The notes under the pieces were generated by a model that saw only the letters and a program-made list of their open reading frames with translations, was not told the origin of the DNA and searched no databases. From positions 124,001 to 188,000 of the forward strand of contig OZ252012.1 in assembly GCA_965247395.1 (NCBI GenBank): a DNA stretch of 64,000 nt, written 5' to 3'. The stretch comes from CAYRJD01 sp965247395 (GTDB taxonomy: Bacteria > Actinomycetota > Acidimicrobiia > Acidimicrobiales > Poriferisodalaceae). Positions within the stretch are counted from its first letter, which is position 1. Each line of letters opens with the position of its first letter. The translations under genes and the position numbers were made by a program. Below are positions 39,913 through 48,716 of this stretch, piece by piece.

Positions 39913-42765
39913 TTAACCGATGATGGCGGGTTCGTCACACCAAACATCTGCAATATCGGCAAGTGAGCCCGGGTCTAGCTTAAACATCTCAGAGACGGCT
40001 TCGTTTATCTCTGTACGGCCGGGATCATGATTGCTGGCATTAGCCGGCTTCAGCGCCACATCAAGCAGATCCGGACGCTGCTTGAGCATCGAGCGAGCCG
40101 CTGCTAGAAGGGCTTGGTCTTCAAAATCCGGGCACGGCATCTGTTTAACAGCTCCAATTTTGGTAAGTCCTCTGCCAAGCTGTTGTCTTTGAGAGCGACT
40201 CCAATGGACAAGCATCCCCAGCGATGAATTAGCCCATAGTGCGAACCCAAAGCGGACGGCCTCATCATCATGAGAAAGCGTTGTCCAGGCATTACCGCCC
40301 ATGTGTGGTTGGTCTGTTACCGCGCAGATGATCTTCTGAGATGTCCATCGCATGTTGCGTTGGTAATACAGGGTGGATCTTCTATCCCGCATTTCTGTAA
40401 CTTCGTCGTTGGTAGCCATCGGAGTTCCATAGTGGGTTGGGTTAACTCGAATGCTGGTTTGTGTCTTGGAGTTTGCGGCCCATAGGGATAGATCCTGCAT
40501 TCGTTTGCTGTCTTGAGAAAGTTCGTGAAACTCAAAGGCGCCTCTGCCATCACCGCCATGCGGATGTCCAATAAGGTCATGCGTTGGGCCGACACCAAAA
40601 AGGTCGTAGAGAGTTGTCATCGGTATTTGCGCGACGTCTTGATTTTCGTTGAGAGGCTGGAATCTTCCAGATTGCGTAAACCGATCGACGAGCGTCAACA
40701 GCTCGAATGATTTCACACCCACACCTGTCCAGATGCCACCTACTGAAGATGACCGGAGCCACTCAGCAGCTTGGTCATCGCCGACGTAAATCACACCTTT
40801 GCTTGCTTCTTGTCTAGCGATTTGAGCAGTAATGGCGCGAGCAGTTTCCATTGCCTCTGACACGGTTGTGAATGACTTTTTGACGGTTACCGTCACGATG
40901 TTTGGTAAAGGACTTGCAGCGGCGAGCTTGTTTTCGCGTTTAGTGCCGACAAGCAACATTTCTCCCATGCTTGTGTCAGCAGACATGGCGTCTTCGCCAC
41001 CAGCGGCTCCTGATAAATATGCGATGAGGCAAAGATCGTCAAACTCGTCTTCGAGCATTTGGCGCGTCTTTGCCCAAGCTGGTGATGAGGCCGCTGTCAT
41101 CGGCAGCACAATGCCAAGCCTTCCACCTGGCTTTAGTTTGAGGCGTGCCAGATCACAAAATGCTGAGCCCAATCCTGCTTTAAGGTTCGCTGGAGATTTT
41201 TTTAGCAAGTAGCTGGCACGCTTTTGTGCCATTTTGCGGTTTTCTTCTGTGGCACCCGCAATGTCAAATAGCGCCTGCCCACCTCGGGTTCTGGAGTAGG
41301 GAGGATTCATAAGCACCAGATCAAAGGACTTGTCTTCTGCAAGTAGTGAGTGAGCGCCAGTTGTACCGGTGATTCTTTCGCCGAATAAGTCTTCCATGCT
41401 TCGAGCTTCCAAGAAGTCCAGTGACCCGGTTGTGGCGTGCCGCGTTGTGCGAGTTTTGCCCTTACGGCTACCGCTCGGCGCACTCCATGGTTGGCAAACA
41501 CTTACGACCCCGATGTTGCTGTGTCTGTAGTCAACTTCTGGTTGGATGTTTGAAAGTGACGAAGCCGTCAGATGAGCAGCTATTGGGGAGATATCAAACC
41601 CGGCGATGCCATTTTCCATCATGTGTTTATGGAGGTTTTTTATGTCAGTGCCTTTTGCGCCGCCCTGTTTGCCCTGCTTGACCATGGCGCGGATGCGTCG
41701 GTATCCCGCGCGCAGCAAGGTTCCGGTTCCGCAGGCAAAGTCGCCTACTTTGATCTCATCAATGCTGGAAGGTGGCTGCCAACCAGCGGGGACGGCCATG
41801 TGCGCTAAAAACTCAGCGACTTCGGGGCGGGTGTAGTAGCTGGCGGACTCGGACCGGTCAGATAATAAGCGGGGAAACAATTCTCCGCCTATGTCAAACA
41901 CGCCGAGCGAGCTTGACTGAATGTCCTCCGCTAGTGATGATGCTCGTTCTAGCAGGGACGCTGTTTTCTGGGTGCCTATGGCACTTTCAAGCGATTTCAA
42001 CGCATTAAGTGCTGGGGTATATACCGACTCATAGTTAATGTTGATAACGGATTGCCATGCTCGTATCACTTTTGACGGCACCGGCTTATTTGAATTGTTG
42101 CTATATATCTCTATTCGGTGAGGCACCGACTCGTGATGTTCGGCTATGCGATCTTGGAAAAGGAACGCATTTAGCCAGACAACACCCACAACGTTGAGAC
42201 TGTCCGCACCGCTGGGACGCCCCATAACTTGAGCGATACCTTCTAGCGCTTTGCTATTTTTTCTCAGCTCTTTGTCAAGTTCGTTTGAGATTCCCTTCAT
42301 TGTCTCAGCGGCGGACTCTGCCTGATTTTGGACTGTTTGAGGAGGGACTAGTAGATGAACAGCAAGTTCGGTGAGTGTTGCAACTGTCCCTTCGATGTAC
42401 CCGCTTGATGGCCAACGGTCGGGAGTGCCATCTTCATCGCGTTTATGAACCGCATATTGAATGGGTGCGCCCTCAATCAAGTGCTTTTTGTGGTTTTGTT
42501 CTCCATGCACCTTGCGCCCGTCCGCCGGTGGAATAACCGCTATCACTGTGTCAATGACACTTCCGCCGTGTTCCTGCTTAACTTTGGCGCCAAGGCGACT
42601 TATTGCATCTTCGTCAGGTTTCTGTGGTGGATACTCACACTCCACCGCGAGTGCTGAATATTCGGGGCCACGCAACAGCACGTCAGCCTTCGTCCCTGGT
42701 TTGTCAAGCATCCCGAGCCTCTCGGGATAGAAGTCAACCCCTGCGCTATCGCAGAGGCTTTTCAT
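39913..42765 (-). CDS. Large N6-adenine DNA methyltransferase, possible restriction-modification fusion; N-terminus out of frame
   Basis: DNA methyltransferase of 950 residues from the first in-frame ATG (42765). SAM motif I is GDFACGTGTLLRAGY (341-355) and the catalytic motif IV is LVLMNPPYSRTRGG (NPPY 487-490), so it methylates adenine N6 in DNA. Residues 20-45 (KADVLL...AVECEY; Asp28, Glu42, Glu44) loosely recall a PD-(D/E)xK nuclease core with the Lys replaced. The C-terminal ~300 residues may recognise the target. The coding frame stays open upstream of 42765 through EEPEFNRGLGQA to a C6-AA-C10 tract but has no start codon there. Removing one C links it to ATG 42871 and gives 985 residues. 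It has no neighbouring restriction, helicase or specificity gene and stands alone between lipid-metabolism genes. Its base composition looks more AT-rich than its neighbours (by eye), consistent with transfer. Confidence 0.85.
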   Translation of the reverse strand: MKSLCDSAGVDFYPERLGMLDKPGTKADVLLRGPEYSALAVECEYPPQKPDEDAISRLGAKVKQEHGGSVIDTVIAVIPPADGRKVHGEQNHKKHLIEGAPIQYAVHKRDEDGTPDRWPSSGYIEGTVATLTELAVHLLVPPQTVQNQAESAAETMKGISNELDKELRKNSKALEGIAQVMGRPSGADSLNVVGVVWLNAFLFQDRIAEHHESVPHRIEIYSNNSNKPVPSKVIRAWQSVININYESVYTPALNALKSLESAIGTQKTASLLERASSLAEDIQSSSLGVFDIGGELFPRLLSDRSESASYYTRPEVAEFLAHMAVPAGWQPPSSIDEIKVGDFACGTGTLLRAGYRRIRAMVKQGKQGGAKGTDIKNLHKHMMENGIAGFDISPIAAHLTASSLSNIQPEVDYRHSNIGVVSVCQPWSAPSGSRKGKTRTTRHATTGSLDFLEARSMEDLFGERITGTTGAHSLLAEDKSFDLVLMNPPYSRTRGGQALFDIAGATEENRKMAQKRASYLLKKSPANLKAGLGSAFCDLARLKLKPGGRLGIVLPMTAASSPAWAKTRQMLEDEFDDLCLIAYLSGAAGGEDAMSADTSMGEMLLVGTKRENKLAAASPLPNIVTVTVKKSFTTVSEAMETARAITAQIARQEASKGVIYVGDDQAAEWLRSSSVGGIWTGVGVKSFELLTLVDRFTQSGRFQPLNENQDVAQIPMTTLYDLFGVGPTHDLIGHPHGGDGRGAFEFHELSQDSKRMQDLSLWAANSKTQTSIRVNPTHYGTPMATNDEVTEMRDRRSTLYYQRNMRWTSQKIICAVTDQPHMGGNAWTTLSHDDEAVRFGFALWANSSLGMLVHWSRSQRQQLGRGLTKIGAVKQMPCPDFEDQALLAAARSMLKQRPDLLDVALKPANASNHDPGRTEINEAVSEMFKLDPGSLADIADVWCDEPAIIG

Positions 42766-42844
42766 TGCCTGGCCTAGGCCACGATTAAATTCTGGCTCCT
42801 CAGATTTGCCTGCACTGTCAGCAGATTTTTCAGTGCTGGAATGA

Positions 42845-42871
42845 GGGGGGGGGGTTGGGGGGTAGAGGCAT
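42845..42871 (-). repeat. Homopolymer tract (C6-AA-C10 in coding sense) and start codon of the DNA methyltransferase
   Basis: On the plus strand G10 (42845-42854), TT, G6 (42857-42862). In the coding sense ATG 42871 is followed by the tracts. With ten C the frame ends after 13 codons (MPLPPNPPPSFQH). With nine C it reads MPLPPNPPPHSSTEKSADS and runs on into the methyltransferase. This is the layout of a slipped-strand phase switch, currently OFF, though a homopolymer length error in the assembly would look the same. Confidence 0.75.
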
Positions 42872-42929
42872 TATGTTGTTCTGTCGGCGTGGGAGACCGT
42901 GCATCGTACCGCGGAGCCTTATTAGGTAG

Positions 42930-43106
42930 CCGTACGCCCGATTTTGGCTGTTCGCACCGATTGGGTGTTGCTTGCCGAAATTGCAGTGGCTGAAGGCCAA
43001 GTTGGGTAATGAATTAATAGACGCCGTGATGGTGACCACAGGAAGCTATGCGTTTCGGCGGCCCGATGCGATTGCGGTGGTGCCGGCGGCCTTGTTGGGA
43101 CCCTAG
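42930..43106 (+). pseudogene. C-terminal fragment of a degraded gene (possibly a DUF4143-type ATPase)
   Basis: The frame is open from a stop at 42927 to TAG 43104-43106 and reads ...PKLQWLKAKLGNELIDAV, MVTTGSYAFRRPDAIAVV and PAALLGP. This looks like a genuine protein C-terminus, reminiscent of the end of DUF4143-type ATP-binding proteins (WLRDRLGD...TTG.HAYRRPDG). No start or upstream domains remain. It probably marks where the methyltransferase island was joined. The family call is from memory of such C-termini and is uncertain. Confidence 0.5.
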
Positions 43107-43127
43107 AGCTACCGCTTAGATAACTCG

Positions 43128-44384
43128 TTAGCCCTTGGCTCGACCGCTGATGCCGAACAACCGACCAGCCACCTTGCGGATCTGAATCTCTTCTGATCCT
43201 TCGGTAATGCGATAGCGACGGTGGTGGCGATAGATGTGCTCAAAGGGCATATGCCGCCCGTACCCATTTCCGCCACAGCTCTGCATTGCACGATCTGCGG
43301 CATCGCAGCAGAACCGGTTAGCGCGGTAGTTGCACATAGCCACCTTGTCGGTGATGTCCATGTAATCGACGCCCTGATCCATCTCCCAAGCGGTCTTGTG
43401 GACCAGCGCTCGAATCATTTCAGCCTCGGTGTACAGCTCTGCCAGCGGAAACTGAATGGCTTGGTTTTGAGCTAGCGGTTTTCCGAAGGTGGTGCGATTG
43501 TTCACATAATCCACCGCCACATCGATGCAATGCAGCCCTGCTCCAAGCGAAGCGGCAGCCTGGCGTATGCGATTTTCGTGCACGAACAGCTGAGCGGTCT
43601 GCAGGCCGCGGCCTTCTTCACCCAAAATGTCGTCGTTGCTGACTGCGACGTCGGTAAGTCTTACGTGAGCGTGGTCTGTGGGCATGTTGAACGTCCACAT
43701 AAATTCTTCAACCTTGAATCCAGGCGTATCGGTTGGAACGATGAAGCAAGTAATTCCGTGGCCTTCGCCGGGGTCGCCTGATGTGCGGGCAAACACGTAG
43801 TCATGGGTGGCCGTGTGCAGACCTGTGTTCCAATATTTCTCACCGTTGATGATCCACTGGTCGCCATCGGCTAACGCGGTGGTTTCCATCCAAGTGGCAT
43901 CTGACCCGTGCAGCGGTTCGGTCAGGCCGAACCCGATGCGGGCTTCGCCAGCGAGCATGCGCGGTATCCAATACTCCTGCTGGGCGGGTGATCCGTAGCG
44001 CTCCATCATCAAGACGGTGGCGAAGTTGCCGATGATGGAGTGTTCGTTTTGCAGGTCGTTGTGCAGACCCAAACCTAGCCTTGCCATGTGCTCGCGCACA
44101 ATTGCCATGCCGAGGTTTGTGCCGTCGTTGCCGCCGAATCGTTCTGGCAGATGCCAACGGAGAAAGCCAGCTTGGTCTGCTTCTTTTTTGACACGTGTTA
44201 GCAGCGCTTCCCACTCAGCGTTTGGCAACCCGTCGCGATCCCAGTCGGTGCGTGAGTCTTCGCGCCGATGATCAAAAAAGCGGATGTTGTCGTCTTCATT
44301 TTCGATCGGCTTGACGACGGTGTCGATGAACTCGTCGATGTCTGCAAGCAACTTGGCTATATCGGGCGGGATTTCAAAATTCAT
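43128..44384 (-). CDS. Acyl-CoA dehydrogenase
   Basis: FAD enzyme that desaturates acyl-CoA, 418 residues. FAD/substrate motifs: IGFGLTEPLHGSDATWMET, WIINGEKYWNTGLHTATHDYV, RTTFGKPLAQNQAIQFPLAEL and the C-terminal MQSCGGNGYGRHMPFEHIYRHHRRYRITEG region, cut here into pieces. The catalytic Glu position near the C-terminus is occupied by EGSEEIQIRKVAGR. The length and the early WDRDGLPNAEW segment resemble the CaiA/ACAD10-11-like group in actinobacteria. The start ATG is preceded by an A/G-rich stretch. Confidence 0.93.
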   Translation of the reverse strand: MNFEIPPDIAKLLADIDEFIDTVVKPIENEDDNIRFFDHRREDSRTDWDRDGLPNAEWEALLTRVKKEADQAGFLRWHLPERFGGNDGTNLGMAIVREHMARLGLGLHNDLQNEHSIIGNFATVLMMERYGSPAQQEYWIPRMLAGEARIGFGLTEPLHGSDATWMETTALADGDQWIINGEKYWNTGLHTATHDYVFARTSGDPGEGHGITCFIVPTDTPGFKVEEFMWTFNMPTDHAHVRLTDVAVSNDDILGEEGRGLQTAQLFVHENRIRQAAASLGAGLHCIDVAVDYVNNRTTFGKPLAQNQAIQFPLAELYTEAEMIRALVHKTAWEMDQGVDYMDITDKVAMCNYRANRFCCDAADRAMQSCGGNGYGRHMPFEHIYRHHRRYRITEGSEEIQIRKVAGRLFGISGRAKG

Positions 44385-44458
44385 TTTGCAAAAGTGTGAA
44401 ATGTGTGTAGCGAGAATGGTGGAGCGATAAAGACTGTCGAGAATGTCTGCGCAGTAGC

Positions 44459-45307
44459 TCAGCCATAACTCACGCCCAGCCCCGCGCGTGCGTCGGTCTG
44501 AATGCCGTAGTTCGGTATTGGATAGCGCAATCCATTGCGAGAAAGGGCTTCCATACCGCTGACCGCTACCTGCAGATCTTCTGGCTTCAGAGCCATCAGT
44601 AGCTCGTCTTCCATGACACCGCCATAGCGACGTTCAGCAAAACATGGGATTGACAGGCTTGGTTCGCCAGTTTTGAGAGCTCTGCCCCAGCTGTCGGCGC
44701 AAGCCGACTCGCCTACACAACCCCACTCCAGCTTCTTGTAACCCTTCCACTGCAGTCCGTTTATCAAAATGATCATCTGTGCGGGCGTGGCGTAGATGAG
44801 GCAAATGTCCGGCGGGTCTAAGCGCTTCGCAGCCAGCGGTGAGACCGCCAAAGCCTGGTAGGTGCCGAACGGCACATGATCCATGGCGTGTTGGTGTTGT
44901 GAGCTGTCATCGCTCGTCTCGTACCACACCCCAACCATGTTCTTGCCCGAAAGCCATTCCTCGTCTTGCGGGTGAAGACCAATTACCGCACCGCATTGGG
45001 CGCCAACTAGGTCTTCCATCGTGATGCCCACCGTCCAGTTGAGACGAGACGCCATCCCGACTATCTGGTCAGTGGTGTGAATGTCAGACGGTCGTCGAAT
45101 ACGTGGCACCGCTTCCATCTCGGCGACAGTTTCAAACAGCTTCATCCCGATCGGAGTGGTGCGCAGCCGCAGCGTCGCCTGCAAACGAGCCAGCAATCCA
45201 TCCCAGTCGAGCGACTCGGTGGCGATGTGAACTGTCTCGGCGTGCACTGATGTGCTCTCGCTGTCCAGCGCGGGTTTGTCTTGGTCTGATTTCGTTTTAT
45301 TGGCCAT
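44459..45307 (-). CDS. DUF169 family protein
   Basis: Member of the uncharacterised DUF169 family, about 282 residues. Features: TTPIGMKLFETVAEM, AQCGAVIGLHPQDEEW, PPDICLIYATPAQMIILING, and a Cys-rich segment LEWGCVGESACADSWGRAL, ending PCFAERRYGGVMEDELLMALKPEDL. Start ATG 45307 (MANKTKSDQD) is chosen because AAGGGGAA lies just upstream; the frame is open further upstream. No enzyme activity is established for the family. It lies 74 bp upstream of the acyl-CoA dehydrogenase gene on the same strand. Confidence 0.85.
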   Translation of the reverse strand: MANKTKSDQDKPALDSESTSVHAETVHIATESLDWDGLLARLQATLRLRTTPIGMKLFETVAEMEAVPRIRRPSDIHTTDQIVGMASRLNWTVGITMEDLVGAQCGAVIGLHPQDEEWLSGKNMVGVWYETSDDSSQHQHAMDHVPFGTYQALAVSPLAAKRLDPPDICLIYATPAQMIILINGLQWKGYKKLEWGCVGESACADSWGRALKTGEPSLSIPCFAERRYGGVMEDELLMALKPEDLQVAVSGMEALSRNGLRYPIPNYGIQTDARAGLGVSYG

Positions 45308-45416
45308 GGTTCCCCTTGATGTATAGCTCGCTGCTTTCAACGCTAGCCCTAAGTGACAAATCATTTGAAAGCTCGCCGTGTTATTCAGCTAGCTCTTATT
45401 CAACTAACTTCGCACT

Positions 45417-46199
45417 ATGGCTGAAGGACTAGAAGTAGAGCGACAAGGCAATGTGGGCGTCGTAACGATGAATCGACCACCACACAACTTCCTAAATTTC
45501 CAGCAAATTCACGACATCGCAGATGCTCTCACCGAACTCGAGGCGGATATGAGTATTCGGTGTGCGGTGCTAGCCGCTCAGGGCAGATCGTTTTGCGCCG
45601 GAGCTGATCTGGGCGGTGACGGCGTAGGCGGGGGCAAGGACGAAGCCGTGGGCGGATCTGCCACCCTCGCGCTTTATCAAGGATCCGCTCGTTTGTTCGA
45701 CATAAAGCTCCCGATCGTGGGTGCTATTCAAGGTCCGGCCATTGGCGGGGGGCTGGGGCTAGCAATGGTGCCCGACATCAGAATTACCTGCCCCGAAGCT
45801 CGTTTTTGCGCCAACTTCGCATCGCTCGGCATCCATCAAGGCTTTGGAATGAGCGTCACGGTGCCAACTTTGTTGGGTCCTTCTAAAGCTGCACAGGTGC
45901 TTTTCAGCGCCAAGCGCTACAACGGTGAACAGGCCGTTGAAATGGGCCTAGCCGACGAATGTGTTCCAGCTGAGCAGCTGATGGATCGAGCGATGGAGGT
46001 CGCCGGTGAAATAGCGCTGAACGCTCCCTTGGCGGTGCGCGCCATCAAGGGAACTCTGCGCCTGGGTTTGGCAGACCGGGTGAGTCAGATATGTGAGCGT
46101 GAGGCGGCCGAGCAGCTCAGGTTGTCAGCCACACAAGACGCCAAGGAAGGCATGGCGGCCGTTACCGAGCGACGGCCAGGGCAGTTCACTGGCAACTGA
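45417..46199 (+). CDS. Enoyl-CoA hydratase/isomerase (crotonase family)
   Basis: Crotonase-fold protein of 260 residues. Oxyanion-hole segments are AAQGRSFCAGADLGG and IQGPAIGGGLGLAMVPDIR. The catalytic Glu positions are not both clear (FASLGIHQGFGMSVTVPTLLG), so hydratase, isomerase or another crotonase activity is possible. The acyl-CoA dehydrogenase lies 1 kb away on the other strand, consistent with fatty-acid or branched-acid breakdown. Confidence 0.92.
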   Translation: MAEGLEVERQGNVGVVTMNRPPHNFLNFQQIHDIADALTELEADMSIRCAVLAAQGRSFCAGADLGGDGVGGGKDEAVGGSATLALYQGSARLFDIKLPIVGAIQGPAIGGGLGLAMVPDIRITCPEARFCANFASLGIHQGFGMSVTVPTLLGPSKAAQVLFSAKRYNGEQAVEMGLADECVPAEQLMDRAMEVAGEIALNAPLAVRAIKGTLRLGLADRVSQICEREAAEQLRLSATQDAKEGMAAVTERRPGQFTGN

Positions 46200-46220
46200 G
46201 TTGCCACGCAGAGGGCCCGT

Positions 46221-47270
46221 ATGCGAGTTGCGATAACAGGAGCTACCGGGCTGATCGGTGCCGCGTTGACACGCGACCTGCTTAGCGATGGGCATTCGGT
46301 AGTAGCCATTACGCGTCCCAGTCACCCTCGCGAAAAAATCAAGCCTCCGTTAGACCTGCCAAATGTCACCACGATCACCTGGGACCCGTATGCGGGAGTG
46401 CTTAACAGCGGAGGGCTAACCGCTCGCAAGAATCCGAACGATGAAATCGCTGCGTTTGTGCACCTGGCGGGGGAGTCGGTTGGCGGTCGCTGGACGTCCA
46501 GACGCACAGAGGCAATTCGCTCCAGCCGAGTCAAATCAACCGAGTTGTTGGTCAAGTCAATAGAGCAGTCTTTTAGGCCGAAGGTGTTCGTGGGAGCATC
46601 AGCTATTGGTTATTACGGCGACCGAGACGATGAAGAGCTGACCGAAGAGTCAGCGCCTGGCAATGGTTTTCTCTCACAGGTGTGCATCGAATGGGAACAA
46701 GCGTCCCAGCCACTTTTGAAACTGGGCATAAGCATCTACAACGCCCGCTTTGGCCTGGTGCTGGCGCCGGACTCCGCAGCCACCAAGCGTCTCACACGGT
46801 TGGGCAGGTTTGGTCTGTTGGGACCGCTTGGGGGAGGCCGTCAATGGTGGAGCTGGATAACGCTTCATGACGCAGTGCGTGTGCTTAGAAGCATGATCGA
46901 CGGAACGCAAGGCCTGTCCGGACACTCTGCGTCTGCTGCAGCCCCTCCTGACACAGCCTCGTCTGCTGCAGCCTCGGTGGCCCCAGGTCCTATGAGCACG
47001 GCTAGGAATCCGGTCAATGTGTGCTCTCCTACTCCACGACGGCAGCGAGATTTTGCAAAGGTCTTGGCCAAGGGGCTTCACCGACCAGCGCTTTTACCGG
47101 CGCCAAAGTTTGCTGTGAAAGCCGCTCTGGGCGAGATGGGACAAGCGTTGCTGTTGGACTCAGCGCGCGTAGTCCCGAAGACACTAGAAAAAGCTGCCTT
47201 TAAGTTTGATTACCCAGATCTTGAAAACGCAGTTCAATGGCTATTGGAGAGCAAACACCGTGCCAAATAA
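46221..47270 (+). CDS. TIGR01777-family NAD-dependent epimerase-like protein
   Basis: Extended SDR of 349 residues. N-terminal VAITGATGLIGAALTRDLL, the family-typical HLAGESVGGRWTSRRTEAIRSSR region, GASAIGYYG in place of YxxxK, and GGGRQWWSWITLHDAVR. The C-terminal DUF1731 segment is ALGEMGQALLLDSARVVPKTLEKAAFKFDYPDL. An Ala/Ser/Pro insert interrupts residues ~232-262. Related proteins (YfcH, SulA) have no firm biochemical role. trpD begins 11 nt before its stop. Confidence 0.92.
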   Translation: MRVAITGATGLIGAALTRDLLSDGHSVVAITRPSHPREKIKPPLDLPNVTTITWDPYAGVLNSGGLTARKNPNDEIAAFVHLAGESVGGRWTSRRTEAIRSSRVKSTELLVKSIEQSFRPKVFVGASAIGYYGDRDDEELTEESAPGNGFLSQVCIEWEQASQPLLKLGISIYNARFGLVLAPDSAATKRLTRLGRFGLLGPLGGGRQWWSWITLHDAVRVLRSMIDGTQGLSGHSASAAAPPDTASSAAASVAPGPMSTARNPVNVCSPTPRRQRDFAKVLAKGLHRPALLPAPKFAVKAALGEMGQALLLDSARVVPKTLEKAAFKFDYPDLENAVQWLLESKHRAK

Positions 47271-48387
47271 AAAATCAGCTAACAAATCCAGCAGCCCCAA
47301 TTCCAACACCAGCCATAACACAAACCTGGATAGCTATGGCGGTTGGAAAGGTGTCTTGTCAGACCTGGTGGCTGGTATTGACCTAAGCGCTGTCGCTGCC
47401 CACGCTGCGCTAGGGAACATCCTTACGGGTCAGGCCACCGACGCTCAAATTGCGGGATTCATTGTCGCCTTAGGGATGAAGGGCGGATCGGTACCCGAGC
47501 TGACCGGCATGGTGGATGCGATGCTTGACGTGTCTGAACCGTTAGAAGTCCCCGACGGCACGATTGACATCGTTGGTAGTGGCGGTGGAACTCGTCGGCA
47601 ACTGCACGCCTTGAGCGTGTCAACCATGGCTTCGATAGTGGCATCAGCGGCCGGAGCGACCGTTTGCAAGCACGGATCGGTGAAGGCGTCTTCGAGCAGC
47701 GGTTCATTCGACACGCTGGCGGCATTGGGGTTCTACGTCGACCTTGGGAGCAAACAAGTGCAGCAATGTGTGACCGAGCAGGGGCTTGGTTTTGCTCTGG
47801 CAAAGCGCTTTCACTCGGCTATGCGTTTGGTTGCCCCTGTTCGCACCGAGCTAGGCGTACCAACGACTTTCAACTATCTAGGCCCGCTGGCGAACCCTGG
47901 ACGAGTGCGGCGACAAGTGGTTGGAGTAAGCCACGCTCCTATGGCTCCGCGTATTGCGGCCGTGCTTGCCGCGCGCGACAGCGAACATGCCCTGGTAGTG
48001 CATGGATCTGACAACTTGGACGAGATCACCACTACTGATCTGACGCGTGTGTATGAGGTGATTGACGGAGAGCTGGTAGCTGACTACATGTTTGACCCTG
48101 CTGATGTGGGAATAAAACGAGTCAACAACAGCGATCTACAGGGTGGTACTCCACAAGACAATGCGCGTATTTTCAATGAGATCGTGTCCGGGCAAGAGAC
48201 CGGAGCGCGTGCTGACATAGTTGCGTTGAATGCCGCCGCTGGCCTACTGGTGGCTGGGGTCGCTAGCGATCTGGCCACGGGCTTAGACGCTGCTAAGGCG
48301 GCGATTGCTGACGGTCGGGCGGCTACCAAGCTGACCGCAACGGTCGAACTTAGCCAACAGCTCGGCGCTAAAGCCGACGGTGACTAA
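47260..48387 (+). CDS. trpD: Anthranilate phosphoribosyltransferase
   Basis: Adds phosphoribose to anthranilate in tryptophan synthesis, 375 residues. Family features: LTGQATDAQIAGFIVALGMKG, IDIVGSGGGTRRQLHALSVST, VCKHGSVKASSSSGSFDTLAALG, RTELGVPTTFNYLGPLANP and VVHGSDNLDEITTT. The PRPP loop reads GSGGG where GTGGD is usual, so catalysis may differ. GTG 47260 is chosen: GGAGAG precedes it and it removes an unlikely extension. The first ~25 residues are Asn/Ser-rich (KSANKSSSPNSNTSHN). No other trp genes are nearby. Confidence 0.9.
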   Translation: MPNKKSANKSSSPNSNTSHNTNLDSYGGWKGVLSDLVAGIDLSAVAAHAALGNILTGQATDAQIAGFIVALGMKGGSVPELTGMVDAMLDVSEPLEVPDGTIDIVGSGGGTRRQLHALSVSTMASIVASAAGATVCKHGSVKASSSSGSFDTLAALGFYVDLGSKQVQQCVTEQGLGFALAKRFHSAMRLVAPVRTELGVPTTFNYLGPLANPGRVRRQVVGVSHAPMAPRIAAVLAARDSEHALVVHGSDNLDEITTTDLTRVYEVIDGELVADYMFDPADVGIKRVNNSDLQGGTPQDNARIFNEIVSGQETGARADIVALNAAAGLLVAGVASDLATGLDAAKAAIADGRAATKLTATVELSQQLGAKADGD

Positions 48388-48411
48388 TCAGCGGTTGTTA
48401 GGAAATTAAAA

Positions 48412-48645
48412 ATGGTTGTCGGACTGTCGCTGCCTTTTGGGGTGGGAGATGTGGTGCGGTTAAAGGCGTCGACTAATGACGTGCGCCAGGAACTGGTGGG
48501 CGAGCTGGGCACAGTGATAGCAGTGCGACCAGGTGATCGTCTGGTGATGGCCATGGTGAAATTTGATGCGGTTGACCATGACGTCACATTTATCCATGGC
48601 GAAGATGAGCTTGAGCTAGTTCAGCGCTACACGCACAGTTCTTGA
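48412..48645 (+). CDS. Small SH3/KOW-like protein, 77 aa
   Basis: Short beta-rich protein: FGVGDVVRLKAST, GELGTVIAVRPGDRLVMAMVKFD. The pattern resembles SH3-like barrels of the KOW or DUF4926 type, sometimes found in regulators or antitoxin-like proteins. It starts with ATG 24 nt after the trpD stop and has GGAAA in front, so it is probably cotranscribed with trpD. Function unknown. Confidence 0.7.
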   Translation: MVVGLSLPFGVGDVVRLKASTNDVRQELVGELGTVIAVRPGDRLVMAMVKFDAVDHDVTFIHGEDELELVQRYTHSS

Positions 48646-48716
48646 CGTAGCCGCTGTCTTTCAGCCCCTGGTATACCTGGCTTGCTGGTCAGCGCCTGCT
48701 TGTTAGTGACTGTTGG

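Noticed and set aside
42830..43039. 69-aa minus-strand ORF running through the homopolymer tract
   Set aside because: Its sequence does not resemble a protein. Only its last codons from ATG 42871 matter, as the OFF-frame reading of the methyltransferase start.
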